A DNA stretch of 14,111 nucleotides from Methylobacterium sp. (GTDB lineage: Bacteria > Pseudomonadota > Alphaproteobacteria > Rhizobiales > Beijerinckiaceae): contig JADCCH010000002.1 of the NCBI GenBank assembly GCA_020252865.1, forward strand, positions 1-14,111. The letters run 5' to 3'. The position numbers and the translations under genes are program-made. The notes under the pieces were generated by a model. That model saw only the letters and a list, made by a program, of their open reading frames with translations, had not been told where the DNA came from and searched no databases. Shown here piece by piece: positions 1 to 7,440 of the stretch. Within the stretch, counting starts at the first letter, position 1; each line of letters starts with the position of its first letter.

Positions 1-2050
1 CCTCGCCTTGCGCGGCACTCATGCGCGAGGACGAGCCATCAGGCAAGACCCGCCAGCTCTGTTCGTTGTCGAGAAGGTTGGCCTGCATGATCTGACCGAG
101 AACCTGCTCATGCACCGTGGGGTTGACGATGGGGCACAGGGCCTCCACCCGCCGGTCGAGATTGCGCGGCATGAGATCGGCCGAGGCGATATAGACCGTC
201 GCCTTCCCGTGCGGCAGGCCATGGCCGTTGCCGAAAGCGTAGATGCGCGCATGTTCGAGAAAGCGCCCGACGATGGACTTCACCCGGATATTGTCCGAAA
301 ACCCCGGAATCCCCGGCCTGAGGCAGCAGATTCCGCGCACGACGAGATCGACCTGCACGCCCGCTCGGCTCGCTACATAAAGCGCGTCGATGATCACCGG
401 ATCGACGAGGCTGTTGCATTTTCCCCAGATCGCGCCGGGCTTTCCCGCCTTCACATGGGCGATTTCCGCCGCGATGTGCTCCAGCAACCTGCGCTTGAGC
501 GTGACCGGCGAGACCGCCATCTGTTCCAGCTCTGCCGGCTCCGCATAGCCGGTGATGAAATTGAAGATGCGCGCCACATCCCGTCCCAGCACCGGATCGG
601 CGGTGAAATAGGACAGATCGGTATAGATCTTCGCCGTGATCGGGTGGTAATTGCCGGTGCCCACATGGCAATAGGTGACGAGGCCCGCCGCCTCACGCCG
701 CACCACGAGGCTCAGCTTCGCGTGGGTCTTCAGTTCAATGAAACCGTAGACCACCTGCACGCCCGCGCGCTCGAGGTCGCGCGCCCAGCGGATATTCGCT
801 TCCTCATCGAAGCGCGCCTTCAGCTCCACGAGGGCGGTGACGCTCTTCCCCGCCTCCGCGGCCTCCGACAAGGCCCGCACGATCGGGCTGTTGGCGCTTG
901 TGCGGTAGAGCGTCTGCTTGATCGCGATCACGTTGGGGTCGCGCGCGGCCTGCTCGAGGAAATTCACCACCACGTCGAAGCTTTCATAGGGGTGGTGGAC
1001 GATCAGATCCTTCTGGCGGATGGCGGCGAAGCAATCCCCGCCATGCTCGCGCACGCGCTCGGGGAAGCGCGGCGTATGCGGCTCGAATTTGAGATCGGGC
1101 CGCTCGACCGAGACGAGCTGCGAGAGATCATTCAGTGCGAGCATGCCGTCGATGATGAAGACCTCGCGGGCCTTCACGCGCAATTCCTGTGCGACGAAGG
1201 CGCGAAGGTCCTCCGGCATCGCCGCCTCGATTTCGAGGCGGATCACCACACCGCGCTTGCGCCGCTTCAGCATGGTCTCGAAGGTGCGGACCAGATCCTC
1301 CGCCTCTTCCTCGATCTCGATGTCGCTGTCGCGGATGACGCGAAAGGCGCCGATTCCCTTGAGCACATAGCCAGGGAAAAGCTTCGGTGCGAAGAGCGTG
1401 ATCGCGTGTTCGAGCAGGATGAAGCGCGCCTTCACCAGGCGATCCGGCAGGCGGATGAAGCGTTCGAGCTTCTGTGGCAGGCGGATCAGCGCCTTCAGCA
1501 TCTTGCCGTCGCTCTGCTTGTGCAGCGACAGCGCAAGGGAAAAGCCGAGATTGGGAATGAACGGAAAGGGATGCGCAGGGTCGATCGCGAGCGGTGTCAG
1601 GGTCGGGAAGATCGCCGAGAGAAACGTGTCGCGCAGGGCGTCGCGATCCTCGTCCATGAGGTCGAGCGGGGCCACGACCGTGATTCCCGCAGCCTCGATC
1701 GCCTGCCGCAGCTTGCGCCAGCGATCCTGCTGGTCGGCGGTCAGCGCCTCCACCTCGCCATTGATGGCCAGCAGCGCCTGCTCGGGAGTCAGCCCGTCAT
1801 CCGAGGTGGTCTGCACCCCGGCGATCATCTGTTCGATGAGGCCGGAAACGCGGACCATGAAGAATTCGTCGAGATTGTTCGCGGAGATCGAGAGGAAGCG
1901 CAACTGCTCCAGCAGCGGGTGGCGTGCATTGCCCGCCTCTTCCAGCACGCGCCGATTGAACTGCAGCCAGGACAGCTCGCGATTGATGAAGCGGCTCGGA
2001 TGCTGCGCGAGTTCGTCGGGGCTGAGCGGGCAGGTATCGTTGGAAATCAT
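1..2050 (-). CDS. ppk: Polyphosphate kinase 1 (PPK1), C-terminus cut by window edge
   Basis: PPK1 reversibly transfers the gamma phosphate of ATP to a growing inorganic polyphosphate chain. The visible 683 codons run from an ATG at 2050 without a stop to the left edge. The N-terminal domain carries [12 protein letters not shown] (residues 21-32) and SANNLDEFF (56-64; the family's ATP-contacting Asn lies here). The catalytic half has LKTHAKL with His443, which matches the autophosphorylated His435 of E. coli, CHVGTGNY with His462 (E. coli His454), and [13 protein letters not shown] with His600 (E. coli His592). The last visible residues ([11 protein letters not shown]) normally lie a few dozen residues before the PPK1 end, so only a short tail is missing. 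There is no clear Shine-Dalgarno sequence before the ATG, and no upstream in-frame start was seen. It is the last gene visible in the minus-strand operon, 84 bases after hdaA. In rhizobia ppx often follows, which cannot be checked here. Confidence 0.97.
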   Translation of the reverse strand, partial: MISNDTCPLSPDELAQHPSRFINRELSWLQFNRRVLEEAGNARHPLLEQLRFLSISANNLDEFFMVRVSGLIEQMIAGVQTTSDDGLTPEQALLAINGEVEALTADQQDRWRKLRQAIEAAGITVVAPLDLMDEDRDALRDTFLSAIFPTLTPLAIDPAHPFPFIPNLGFSLALSLHKQSDGKMLKALIRLPQKLERFIRLPDRLVKARFILLEHAITLFAPKLFPGYVLKGIGAFRVIRDSDIEIEEEAEDLVRTFETMLKRRKRGVVIRLEIEAAMPEDLRAFVAQELRVKAREVFIIDGMLALNDLSQLVSVERPDLKFEPHTPRFPERVREHGGDCFAAIRQKDLIVHHPYESFDVVVNFLEQAARDPNVIAIKQTLYRTSANSPIVRALSEAAEAGKSVTALVELKARFDEEANIRWARDLERAGVQVVYGFIELKTHAKLSLVVRREAAGLVTYCHVGTGNYHPITAKIYTDLSYFTADPVLGRDVARIFNFITGYAEPAELEQMAVSPVTLKRRLLEHIAAEIAHVKAGKPGAIWGKCNSLVDPVIIDALYVASRAGVQVDLVVRGICCLRPGIPGFSDNIRVKSIVGRFLEHARIYAFGNGHGLPHGKATVYIASADLMPRNLDRRVEALCPIVNPTVHEQVLGQIMQANLLDNEQSWRVLPDGSSSRMSAAQGE

Positions 2051-2134
2051 GGAGCCGGTGGAGGGAAAAGAGACAGGAAGCAAAACCGTCGACCAGAAAA
2101 TTATGTCACCCGCACGACGGCGAAAGCAAGAAGA

Positions 2135-2836
2135 TCAGGATCCCTCGGGGTCATCGTCCTCTTCGCCCGGCGCATCGCCGAGGCATTCGGCCACCAGCGC
2201 ACGGGTGATCGGCCGTTTGCGCGCGAGGGAAAGCTGATCGAGCGCCGCCACGAGGCCAAGAACGGCGCGGTAGCTTCGCTCGATGCGCGCCATCGCATAG
2301 GCGACGACAGGCGCTTCGACGTCGATCTGCCGATCGGCGAAAAGCTTCACGAACAACGCACCCAGCAGAGCCTCATCCGGTTCTTCCAGGGCAAGACGCG
2401 GCTGGGCCCTGAGGCGCGACAGGAGATCGGGTGTCGCGATTCCCCAGTTCTCGGGCGCGGCCCGCGCGGTGATCACGAGGAAGAGCCCGGTCTCGCGGGC
2501 GAGGTTGAGCAGATGGAAAAGGGCGCGCTCATCCGGCGGGAAACGGTCGGCATCTTCCAGCACCAGGGCCCCGGATTGCGCGAGCGTCGGCACGGCCTCG
2601 AAGGCGAGGTGGTCCGCCCGCAACGTCTCAGCCCCGGCACCTCGCGCGAAGATCGCCGCGAGATGGCTCTTGCCGCTGCCCTCCGGGCCGGTCAGCACGG
2701 CGGCCGGGGCCAGCCAGCGCGGATGGCGCTCGATATAGGCGAAGGCGCCGGCATTGGGCTTGCCGACGAGAAAATCCTCGCGCCCATAGGAGGGCGCGCT
2801 CTCGAAGGGCAGCGGAAGCTGGCCGGCGGCGCTCAC
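2135..2836 (-). CDS. hdaA: HdaA, DnaA-related regulatory inactivator
   Basis: HdaA is a short AAA+ homologue of the DnaA ATPase domain. Together with the DNA-bound sliding clamp it promotes hydrolysis of ATP on DnaA, preventing re-initiation of replication. The 233-residue product shows a clamp-binding type motif QLPLPF at residues 6-11, Walker A GPEGSGKS (50-57), a Walker B-like strand ending in ED (94-95), and LSRL with Arg141 at the arginine-finger position of box VII. It lacks the DnaA C-terminal DNA-binding domain. The frame is open further upstream, but that part lies inside the permease gene. The GTG at 2836 is chosen because it puts the clamp motif at the N-terminus and overlaps the permease stop as GTGA (2833-2836). 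No Shine-Dalgarno is obvious, so translational coupling to the permease is likely (inference). A DnaA-related protein of other function is possible but less likely given motif and context. Confidence 0.9.
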   Translation of the reverse strand: MSAAGQLPLPFESAPSYGREDFLVGKPNAGAFAYIERHPRWLAPAAVLTGPEGSGKSHLAAIFARGAGAETLRADHLAFEAVPTLAQSGALVLEDADRFPPDERALFHLLNLARETGLFLVITARAAPENWGIATPDLLSRLRAQPRLALEEPDEALLGALFVKLFADRQIDVEAPVVAYAMARIERSYRAVLGLVAALDQLSLARKRPITRALVAECLGDAPGEEDDDPEGS

Positions 2837-3915
2837 GAGTCGAGTTCGCGCGGCTTGCTGCCGGTGAAGAGCCGGCTCGTCATGTACTGGGAAAGCGCGA
2901 AGCGGACGAGCACGCCGATGGCGGCGGCAACCGGCACCGCCAGAAGCACGCCGACAAAGCCGAAAAGCGAGCCGAAGGCGAGCAGCGAAAACATCAGCCA
3001 GACCGGATGCAGCCCCACCGCATCGCCCAGCAGTTTCGGCTGGAGGATGTTGCCCTCGATGAACTGGCCAAGGCCGAACACGCCGATGACCGCGAGAATC
3101 CACCAGTATTCCGGCCAGAATTGCGCAATGGCCACCCCTCCCCCGATCAGCAACCCCGTGATGGAGCCGACAAACGGCACGAAGGAGATGATGCCGGCGA
3201 CAATCCCGATGAGGAAACCGAAATGGAGGCCGACCAGGCTGAGGCCCACCGCGTAGAACAAGCCGAGGATCAGGCACAGGAGAGCCTGTCCCCGCAGGAA
3301 GCCGGCAACGGTCTGGTCCATCTGCCGGGCGAGATCACGGATCACCGGAGCCTGCGGCCGCGGCAGCCAGCCATCCACCTTCCTCACCATCTGGTCCCAG
3401 TCGAGCAGCACGTAGAAGGCGATCACGGGGGTGAGCACCAGCAGCGAGAGCAGGCCCACCACGGTGGAACCGCCGGAAATGATGGAGGTGAGAACCCCGC
3501 CCGCCCATTTCGCGGCATCACCCATGCCGCCCTGCAACGCTGCCTGCACTTCCTTCAGCCGCTCGGGGCCGCCGAAGCGCTCGATCAGCGGGCCGCCCTG
3601 CTCCGCGATCAGCACCTGCAGGCGCGAGACGTAGCCCGGCACCTTGTCGATGAAGGACGAGAGCTGGTTGATGAGCACGGGCACGGCCGCCAGCAGAACC
3701 AGCACGAAGGCCAGCGTCACCAGAAGCATGATCAGCAAGGTGGCGACGAGCCGCGACAGGCCCAGCTTCACGAGACGATCCACGATCGGGTCGAGCAGAT
3801 AGGCGAGGATGATCGCCGCCACGAAAGGCATCAGCACGCCCGAAAAAAGATAAAGGAAGACAATGAAGCCCGCGAGGCACGCGAGCCAGAACCCGATCTG
3901 GCGCTGAAGCGTCAT
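2833..3915 (-). CDS. AI-2E family transporter (PerM-like membrane protein)
   Basis: A 360-residue polytopic inner-membrane protein of the AI-2E/PerM (UPF0118) family. Family members have been linked to autoinducer-2 export, Na+/H+ antiport and other substrates, so the substrate here is unknown. The N-terminus has two hydrophobic segments (about residues 8-28 and 30-50), then another at about 58-85. A long soluble, amphipathic stretch (about 88-135) follows, then further membrane segments from about 140 to 345. Typical family stretches are visible, including ISFVPFVGS and QFIEGNILQPKLLG, the latter being close to the family signature in the C-terminal half. It starts at the ATG at 3915, 34 bases after the phosphatidyltransferase stop, with an AAGG just upstream. 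Its stop overlaps the hdaA start. The association of this permease with hdaA is, as I recall, a conserved rhizobial gene order rather than a functional clue. Confidence 0.92.
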   Translation of the reverse strand: MTLQRQIGFWLACLAGFIVFLYLFSGVLMPFVAAIILAYLLDPIVDRLVKLGLSRLVATLLIMLLVTLAFVLVLLAAVPVLINQLSSFIDKVPGYVSRLQVLIAEQGGPLIERFGGPERLKEVQAALQGGMGDAAKWAGGVLTSIISGGSTVVGLLSLLVLTPVIAFYVLLDWDQMVRKVDGWLPRPQAPVIRDLARQMDQTVAGFLRGQALLCLILGLFYAVGLSLVGLHFGFLIGIVAGIISFVPFVGSITGLLIGGGVAIAQFWPEYWWILAVIGVFGLGQFIEGNILQPKLLGDAVGLHPVWLMFSLLAFGSLFGFVGVLLAVPVAAAIGVLVRFALSQYMTSRLFTGSKPRELDS

Positions 3916-3949
3916 GGTAGCCTTGTCGGGCGTGCCCGCCTTCTCTTCG

Positions 3950-4480
3950 TCACTCGGCCATATGCCGGAACCATTTCACGAAGTAGGCGCCCACGGAGAC
4001 GACGGTCAAGAGCGCAACGACGAGATGGACGATCTGATGCGCGCCCGACGTGGTGACGAGGAAACTTCCCGCCGCCAGCGTGAAGGCCACGGCGCCGATC
4101 TGCGCGGCCGTGTTGCATTTGGAGATCAGCAGCGGCTCGATGGGAATGGGATTTTCGAGCAGCCAGGCGATGGCCACCGCGCCGACGATCATCAGGTCGC
4201 GGAAGATCACCAGCACCACGAGCCAGTAAGGCAGGGCCCCGGTCGCGAAAAGCGCGATGAAGCTCGCGGCAATGAGGGATTTGTCGGCCAGCGCATCGAG
4301 ATAGGCCCCGACCTCGCTCTGCATCTTGAAGCGGCGGGCGATGAAGCCGTCCACGGCATCGGTCAGCCCGGCGAGCAGGAACACCGCGAAGGCAAGATGA
4401 AACGACCGATCCTGGATCAACACCACGATCAGCGGAATGAGGCACAGCCGAAGCAGCGTCAGCGCGTTGGGGATCGTCAT
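3950..4480 (-). CDS. CDP-alcohol phosphatidyltransferase family protein
   Basis: An integral membrane enzyme of phospholipid synthesis that moves a phosphatidyl group from CDP-diacylglycerol to an alcohol. The 176-residue protein has the complete family motif D-x2-D-G-x2-A-R-x8-G-x3-D-x3-D, with Asp41, Asp44, Gly45, Ala48, Arg49, Gly58, Asp62 and Asp66. These bind the metal and the CDP substrate. The N-terminus (IPNALTLLRLCLIPLI) is typical of PgsA-like and eukaryote-like cardiolipin synthase members, and about five or six hydrophobic segments follow. The acceptor alcohol (glycerol phosphate, phosphatidylglycerol or another) cannot be decided from the sequence, so no symbol is given. A GGAGGG lies 12 bases before the ATG (4493-4498 on the plus strand). 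It is the first gene of the minus-strand operon, divergent from purM. Confidence 0.9.
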   Translation of the reverse strand: MTIPNALTLLRLCLIPLIVVLIQDRSFHLAFAVFLLAGLTDAVDGFIARRFKMQSEVGAYLDALADKSLIAASFIALFATGALPYWLVVLVIFRDLMIVGAVAIAWLLENPIPIEPLLISKCNTAAQIGAVAFTLAAGSFLVTTSGAHQIVHLVVALLTVVSVGAYFVKWFRHMAE

Positions 4481-4492
4481 GGCGAGAAGCTA

Positions 4493-4498
4493 CCCTCC
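4493..4498 (-). promoter_or_regulatory. Ribosome binding site of the phosphatidyltransferase gene
   Basis: On the minus strand this reads GGAGGG, 12 bases before the ATG at 4480. The spacing is slightly long, but the match is good and it supports this start. Confidence 0.55.
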
Positions 4499-4553
4499 GA
4501 CCACGGCGTGATCAAGCAAGCCCTTGTCCGGGAGGCGCAGGTGCCCGGAGGTT

Positions 4554-4589
4554 CGGGCGGATGGCCGGCTGCACGTTCTGCAGCGCCCG
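4554..4589. repeat. Compound inverted repeat in the divergent region
   Basis: CGGGCG (4554-4559) pairs with CGCCCG (4584-4589). Inside, GCTGCA (4568-4573) pairs with TGCAGC (4579-4584) around a 5-base loop CGTTC. The two stems share base 4584, so as RNA the inner stem would be 5 base pairs with a 9-base bulge on its left side. No U-tract follows on either strand, so it is not a classical terminator. It could be a protein-binding palindrome or a leader structure for either gene, or a chance product of high GC. Confidence 0.4.
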
Positions 4590-4698
4590 TCCGACTGGGT
4601 GAGAACAAGCGCGATCATGCCTTTGTTCCGGCGGATGAATCACTTGAAGCGCTGAAGGAACAGAAGCTTGTCCTGACTTTTCGCGAGCTTCGCAGGAA

Positions 4699-4719
4699 GG
4701 CCGAATTTCTTCTTCGGCC
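4699..4719. repeat. Perfect inverted repeat upstream of purM
   Basis: GGCCGAA (4699-4705) and TTCGGCC (4713-4719) form a perfect 7-base-pair stem around a 7-base loop (TTTCTTC). It lies 120 bases before the purM start. No run of T follows on either strand. It could be an operator or an RNA hairpin in the purM leader; the role is unknown. Confidence 0.45.
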
Positions 4720-4838
4720 AGTTAGCATCCCCAGCCGTCACCCAAGCGGCGGCGCGAAAAGGTTGCATTTTTCCCAAACTGGTGTTTTCGAGGGTTTGCC
4801 ACCCCCGCGCGCCCCATTCCAGTGGAGCAACGAGCCCT

Positions 4839-5924
4839 GTGACTGCCAGAAATCCCGGTTCGAACGGCCTCACCTATGCCCAGGCCGGCGTCGATATCGA
4901 CGCGGGCAACGCGATGGTCGATGAAATCAGGCCGCTGGTGCGCGCGACGCGCCGGCCGGGCGCGGATGCCGAGATCGGCGGCTTCGGCGGCCTTTTCGAT
5001 CTCAGGGCGGCGGGCTTCGCCGATCCCATTCTCGTTGCCGCGAATGACGGCGTGGGCACGAAGGTCAAGATTGCGATCGAGACCGGCATCCACCACACGA
5101 TCGGCATTGATCTCGTGGCGATGTGCGTGAATGATCTGGTGGTGCAGGGTGCCGAGCCGCTTCTGTTCCTCGATTACTACGCCACAGGCAAACTCGAGCC
5201 GCGGGTTGGCGTCGAGATCGTGCGCGGCATCGCCGAGGGCTGCCGGCTCGCCGGCGCGGCCCTGATCGGCGGCGAAACCGCCGAGATGCCCGGGCTTTAC
5301 GCCAGGGGCGATTACGATCTCGCGGGCTTTGCCGTCGGCGCGGCCGAGCGCGGCACCCTGCTGCCGCGCCTTGATGGCGTGCAGCCGGGCGATGTCATTC
5401 TCGGGCTTGCCTCCTCCGGCGTGCATTCCAACGGCTTCAGCCTCGTGCGCCGTATCGTCGAACATGCCGGCCTCCGGTGGCAGGATGACGCACCTTTCGC
5501 GCCCGGCACGAAACTGGGCGAAGCGCTGCTCGAACCCACGCGCATCTATGTGAAATCGCTGCTCGCTACCCTGAAGAGTGAGGCCGGCGCCGGAATCAAG
5601 GCGCTGGCGCATATCACCGGCGGGGGCTTCATCGACAACATTCCGCGCGTGCTGCCCGATGGCCTCGGGGCTTCGATCAACCTTTCGGCGATCAAGGTTC
5701 CGCCGGTTTTCGGCTGGCTCGCCAAGGCGGGTGGCGTGGCAGAAAGCGAGATGATCCGCACCTTCAATTGCGGGATCGGCATGGTGGTCGTGGTCGCGCC
5801 CGCGATGGCCGATGCGGTCGCTGCGGCGCTCACGGCCGAGGGCGAGAACGGGATCCGCTTCGGCGAGATCATCGTGGCCACGCAAGAGCCGCGCGTGCGC
5901 CCAACCGGGCATCTCCAGGTGTGA
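4839..5924 (+). CDS. purM: Phosphoribosylformylglycinamidine cyclo-ligase (AIR synthetase)
   Basis: PurM converts formylglycinamidine ribonucleotide and ATP to aminoimidazole ribonucleotide, the fifth step of de novo purine synthesis, in the cytoplasm. The 361-residue product carries [12 protein letters not shown] near the start (13-24), GGFGGLF (47-53), NDGVGTK (69-75), [12 protein letters not shown] (89-100) and GGETAEMPG (144-152), then [11 protein letters not shown] in the C-terminal domain. These are the conserved ATP- and substrate-binding blocks of the family. The GTG at 4839 is chosen over the in-frame ATG at 4782 because it has a GGAG at 4824-4827 and gives the N-terminal length usual for rhizobial PurM, with the conserved [12 protein letters not shown] beginning about ten residues in. 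The extra 19 upstream residues look non-native. It is followed directly by purN. Confidence 0.97.
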   Translation: MTARNPGSNGLTYAQAGVDIDAGNAMVDEIRPLVRATRRPGADAEIGGFGGLFDLRAAGFADPILVAANDGVGTKVKIAIETGIHHTIGIDLVAMCVNDLVVQGAEPLLFLDYYATGKLEPRVGVEIVRGIAEGCRLAGAALIGGETAEMPGLYARGDYDLAGFAVGAAERGTLLPRLDGVQPGDVILGLASSGVHSNGFSLVRRIVEHAGLRWQDDAPFAPGTKLGEALLEPTRIYVKSLLATLKSEAGAGIKALAHITGGGFIDNIPRVLPDGLGASINLSAIKVPPVFGWLAKAGGVAESEMIRTFNCGIGMVVVVAPAMADAVAAALTAEGENGIRFGEIIVATQEPRVRPTGHLQV

Positions 5925-5925
5925 T

Positions 5926-6549
5926 GTGGCGAAGAAACGCGTCGCGATCCTGATTTCCGGGCGCGGTTCCAACATGGCCGCGCTGGTGAAGGCGGCGCAG
6001 GCCGACCCCGCCTTTCCGGCCGAGATCGTGCTCGTGCTCTCGAACAGGCCGGAGGCACCGGGGCTCGCATTCGCCGCGGCCCAGGGCATTCCCACCGCTG
6101 TCGTTCCGAGCAACGATTACGGCAAGGATCGCGCGGCTTTCGATGCCGCGATGCAGGCGGAACTGGAAAAAGCCGGCGTCGAGATCATCTGCCTCGCGGG
6201 CTTCATGCGGTTGCTCACGCCGGAATTCTGCGAGAGCTGGTCAGGCCGGATGATCAACATCCACCCTGCCCTGCTGCCGGGCTTCAAGGGCCTCGATACC
6301 CATGCCCGCGCGCTGGAAGAAGGCGTGAAACTCCACGGCTGCACCACGCATTTCGTGACGCCCGGCATGGATGAGGGGCCGATCATCCTGCAGGCGGCGG
6401 TGCCGGTGCTGGATGACGACACCGAGGCGACTCTCGCCGTGCGCGTGCTCGCCGAAGAGCACCGGATTTATCCGGAAACCCTGCGCCTTCTCGCGGCCGA
6501 TCGTCTGGTGGTCGAGGGGCGTCGCGTGCGGCTCAAGCCTGCCGGCTGA
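5926..6549 (+). CDS. purN: Phosphoribosylglycinamide formyltransferase
   Basis: PurN transfers a formyl group from 10-formyltetrahydrofolate to glycinamide ribonucleotide, the third step of purine synthesis. The 207-residue product has the phosphate-binding loop SGRGSNM at 11-17 and the catalytic set Asn111 and His113 in NIHPALLPGFKG, with Asp149 in PGMDEGP. THFV (141-144) is also typical. The start is the GTG at 5926, one base after the purM TGA, giving the standard MAKKRVAILISGRGSN-type beginning. The nearby ATG at 5924 is in another frame that closes after nine codons. The close spacing implies translational coupling with purM. The 3' end overlaps the convergent regulator gene by 17 bases. 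Confidence 0.97.
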   Translation: MAKKRVAILISGRGSNMAALVKAAQADPAFPAEIVLVLSNRPEAPGLAFAAAQGIPTAVVPSNDYGKDRAAFDAAMQAELEKAGVEIICLAGFMRLLTPEFCESWSGRMINIHPALLPGFKGLDTHARALEEGVKLHGCTTHFVTPGMDEGPIILQAAVPVLDDDTEATLAVRVLAEEHRIYPETLRLLAADRLVVEGRRVRLKPAG

Positions 6550-7261
6550 GCGGCTCGCGGGAGGTCCCGCAAGCCTCGCGCTCCCGTTCCATCGAGTTTT
6601 CCCAATCCCGCATCAGGAGCGCCCGGCGTCTGGGGATTTTCTCGTCCAGCAGGCCGAGTTCCTCGATCCGGTCGGTGCGGAAAAGCCGGAAGCCCTGCCG
6701 CATCTCGCACCATGCCGAGAGGCCTCGCGTCGTCTCGAAATAGCCGAGCGCGACCGGCCAGATGATCCGGTTGGTCACCTCGTCCTTCACGTCGCGATAG
6801 CGGATGCGGATTTTGCGCCATTCCCGGAGCGCGCGCCGCAAGATCGCCTCATCGATGCGCGCAACCTCGCGCTGGCGATAAACCGGGGCAAAAAGCGGCG
6901 CCGAGTTGAAGCTCTCCTCCAATGCAGGCGGCAGGATGGCCTCGATCTTCGCACGGGTATCGTCGATCACGCGTTGCAAGCTCGCATCGGAGCGCTCGCG
7001 CACGAAGCGCAGGCCCAGCATCAGCGCCTCGCATTCCTCCGGCGTGAACATCAGCGGCGGCAGGTCGAACCCGCTTCCGAGCACATAGCCGATGCCCGCC
7101 TCGCCGCGCACGGGCACCCCCGAAACCTGCAGGCTGATGATGTCGCGATAGATCGTGCGTTCGGAAACGGCGGTCTCCTCCGCGAGCACAGCCGCGGTCA
7201 CAGGCCGGCGATGGCGCCTCAACGCCTGCATCAACTGCATCAGCCGATCGGCCCGCGCCAT
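6533..7261 (-). CDS. YafY-type HTH-WYL transcriptional regulator
   Basis: A 242-residue protein with an N-terminal winged helix-turn-helix of the HTH_11/DeoR-like type (about residues 5-60; AEETAVSERTIYRDI is the helix-turn-helix) and a WYL-type ligand domain in the C-terminal half. In the latter, WPVALGYFETTRGLSAWCEMR and FRLFRTDRIEEL are typical of YafY family members; the eponymous W-Y-L reads W-C-E here. WYL domains are thought to bind nucleic acid or other small effectors. The likely target is its own promoter: a perfect palindrome lies 42-58 bases upstream. The ATG is preceded by AAGGAGG at 9 bases. Unlike many YafY genes it has no adjacent glyoxalase-like or DUF partner, so its regulon beyond itself is unknown. 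Convergent with purN, sharing 17 bases. Confidence 0.9.
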   Translation of the reverse strand: MARADRLMQLMQALRRHRRPVTAAVLAEETAVSERTIYRDIISLQVSGVPVRGEAGIGYVLGSGFDLPPLMFTPEECEALMLGLRFVRERSDASLQRVIDDTRAKIEAILPPALEESFNSAPLFAPVYRQREVARIDEAILRRALREWRKIRIRYRDVKDEVTNRIIWPVALGYFETTRGLSAWCEMRQGFRLFRTDRIEELGLLDEKIPRRRALLMRDWENSMEREREACGTSREPLSRQA

Positions 7262-7270
7262 TGCACGCTC

Positions 7271-7277
7271 CCTCCTT
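7271..7277 (-). promoter_or_regulatory. Strong ribosome binding site of the WYL regulator
   Basis: Reads AAGGAGG on the minus strand, 9 bases before the ATG at 7261. It is the best Shine-Dalgarno match in the window and fixes the start. Confidence 0.8.
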
Positions 7278-7290
7278 GTCGTCGAAGCCC

Positions 7291-7319
7291 TATTGCATGC
7301 TCCTGACAGGATTTGTCAG
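7291..7319 (-). promoter_or_regulatory. Candidate promoter with overlapping operator of the WYL regulator
   Basis: On the plus strand CTGACAGGATTTGTCAG (7303-7319) is a perfect 6-base inverted repeat (CTGACA / TGTCAG) around a 5-base centre. On the minus strand its first half doubles as a -35-like CTGACA (7319-7314), with a -10-like GCAATA 17 bases on (7296-7291). The predicted transcript would begin near 7284, just before the ribosome binding site. A dimeric HTH protein bound to the palindrome would cover the -35, the usual geometry of autorepression. The palindrome is seen directly; the promoter and the regulator's binding are inference. Confidence 0.55.
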
Positions 7320-7342
7320 CAATGACATTCCGCAGATCTGGA

Positions 7343-7385
7343 GCATTTTCCGATCAAGTGGATTCCGGTTGATCGAATAAAATGC
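7343..7385. repeat. Two-part palindromic intergenic element (REP-like)
   Basis: GCATTTT (7343-7349) pairs with AAAATGC (7379-7385), and CGATCAA (7351-7357) pairs with TTGATCG (7369-7375) across an 11-base loop. The two 7-base stems are separated by a 1 by 3 internal loop. No T-run directly follows on either strand, so it is not a standard terminator, although it sits just after the molybdoenzyme gene. Palindromes beginning GAGCATTTTCC recur between genes in several Hyphomicrobiales genomes as I remember them, which would make this one copy of a dispersed REP-like repeat. That is recall, not shown here. The surrounding spacer (7334-7435) is rich in GATC sites. Confidence 0.55.
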
Positions 7386-7440
7386 GATCAACAAAAAAAC
7401 ATAAAGCGGTCGATCGGATCCATTCAGATCAAATTTCGCT

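Larger units (their letters stand above)
4481..4838. other. Divergent intergenic region between phosphatidyltransferase and purM
   Basis: This is the only gene-free stretch longer than 300 bases. It must hold the promoters of both the leftward operon and purM-purN. It contains two inverted-repeat structures (annotated separately at 4554-4589 and 4699-4719). A weak promoter-like pair, GTTGCA (4762-4767) and TTTTCG (4785-4790), is spaced by 17 bases and could serve purM, but the -10 is poor. Open frames across it on both strands show no recognisable protein. The right half (about 4660-4800) is visibly less GC-rich than the flanking genes. Confidence 0.6.

Noticed and set aside
8..3256. A 1082-codon open frame on the plus strand across ppk, hdaA and the permease.
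   Set aside because: It is antisense to three well-recognised genes, its translation is Arg/His/Asp-rich without any known domain, and long antisense frames are common in GC-rich genomes.
4640..4873. A 77-codon minus-strand frame reaching into the divergent region, Lys-rich at its end.
   Set aside because: It overlaps the purM start antisense, has no convincing ribosome binding site and resembles nothing I know. A real small protein is possible but unsupported.
3914..4924. A 336-codon plus-strand frame through the phosphatidyltransferase gene and the divergent region.
   Set aside because: Antisense to a gene with a complete catalytic motif. The part in the spacer has no recognisable domain or ribosome binding site.
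4722..6113. A 463-codon minus-strand frame opposite purM and the purN start.
   Set aside because: The product shows no family motif, and the plus strand encodes clear PurM and PurN. It is an antisense shadow of biased codon use.
7393..7399. A run of seven A (seven U in the minus-strand transcript) after the molybdoenzyme gene, considered as the tail of a terminator.
   Set aside because: No stable hairpin lies directly before it in the minus-strand direction; the good palindrome (7343-7385) comes after it.
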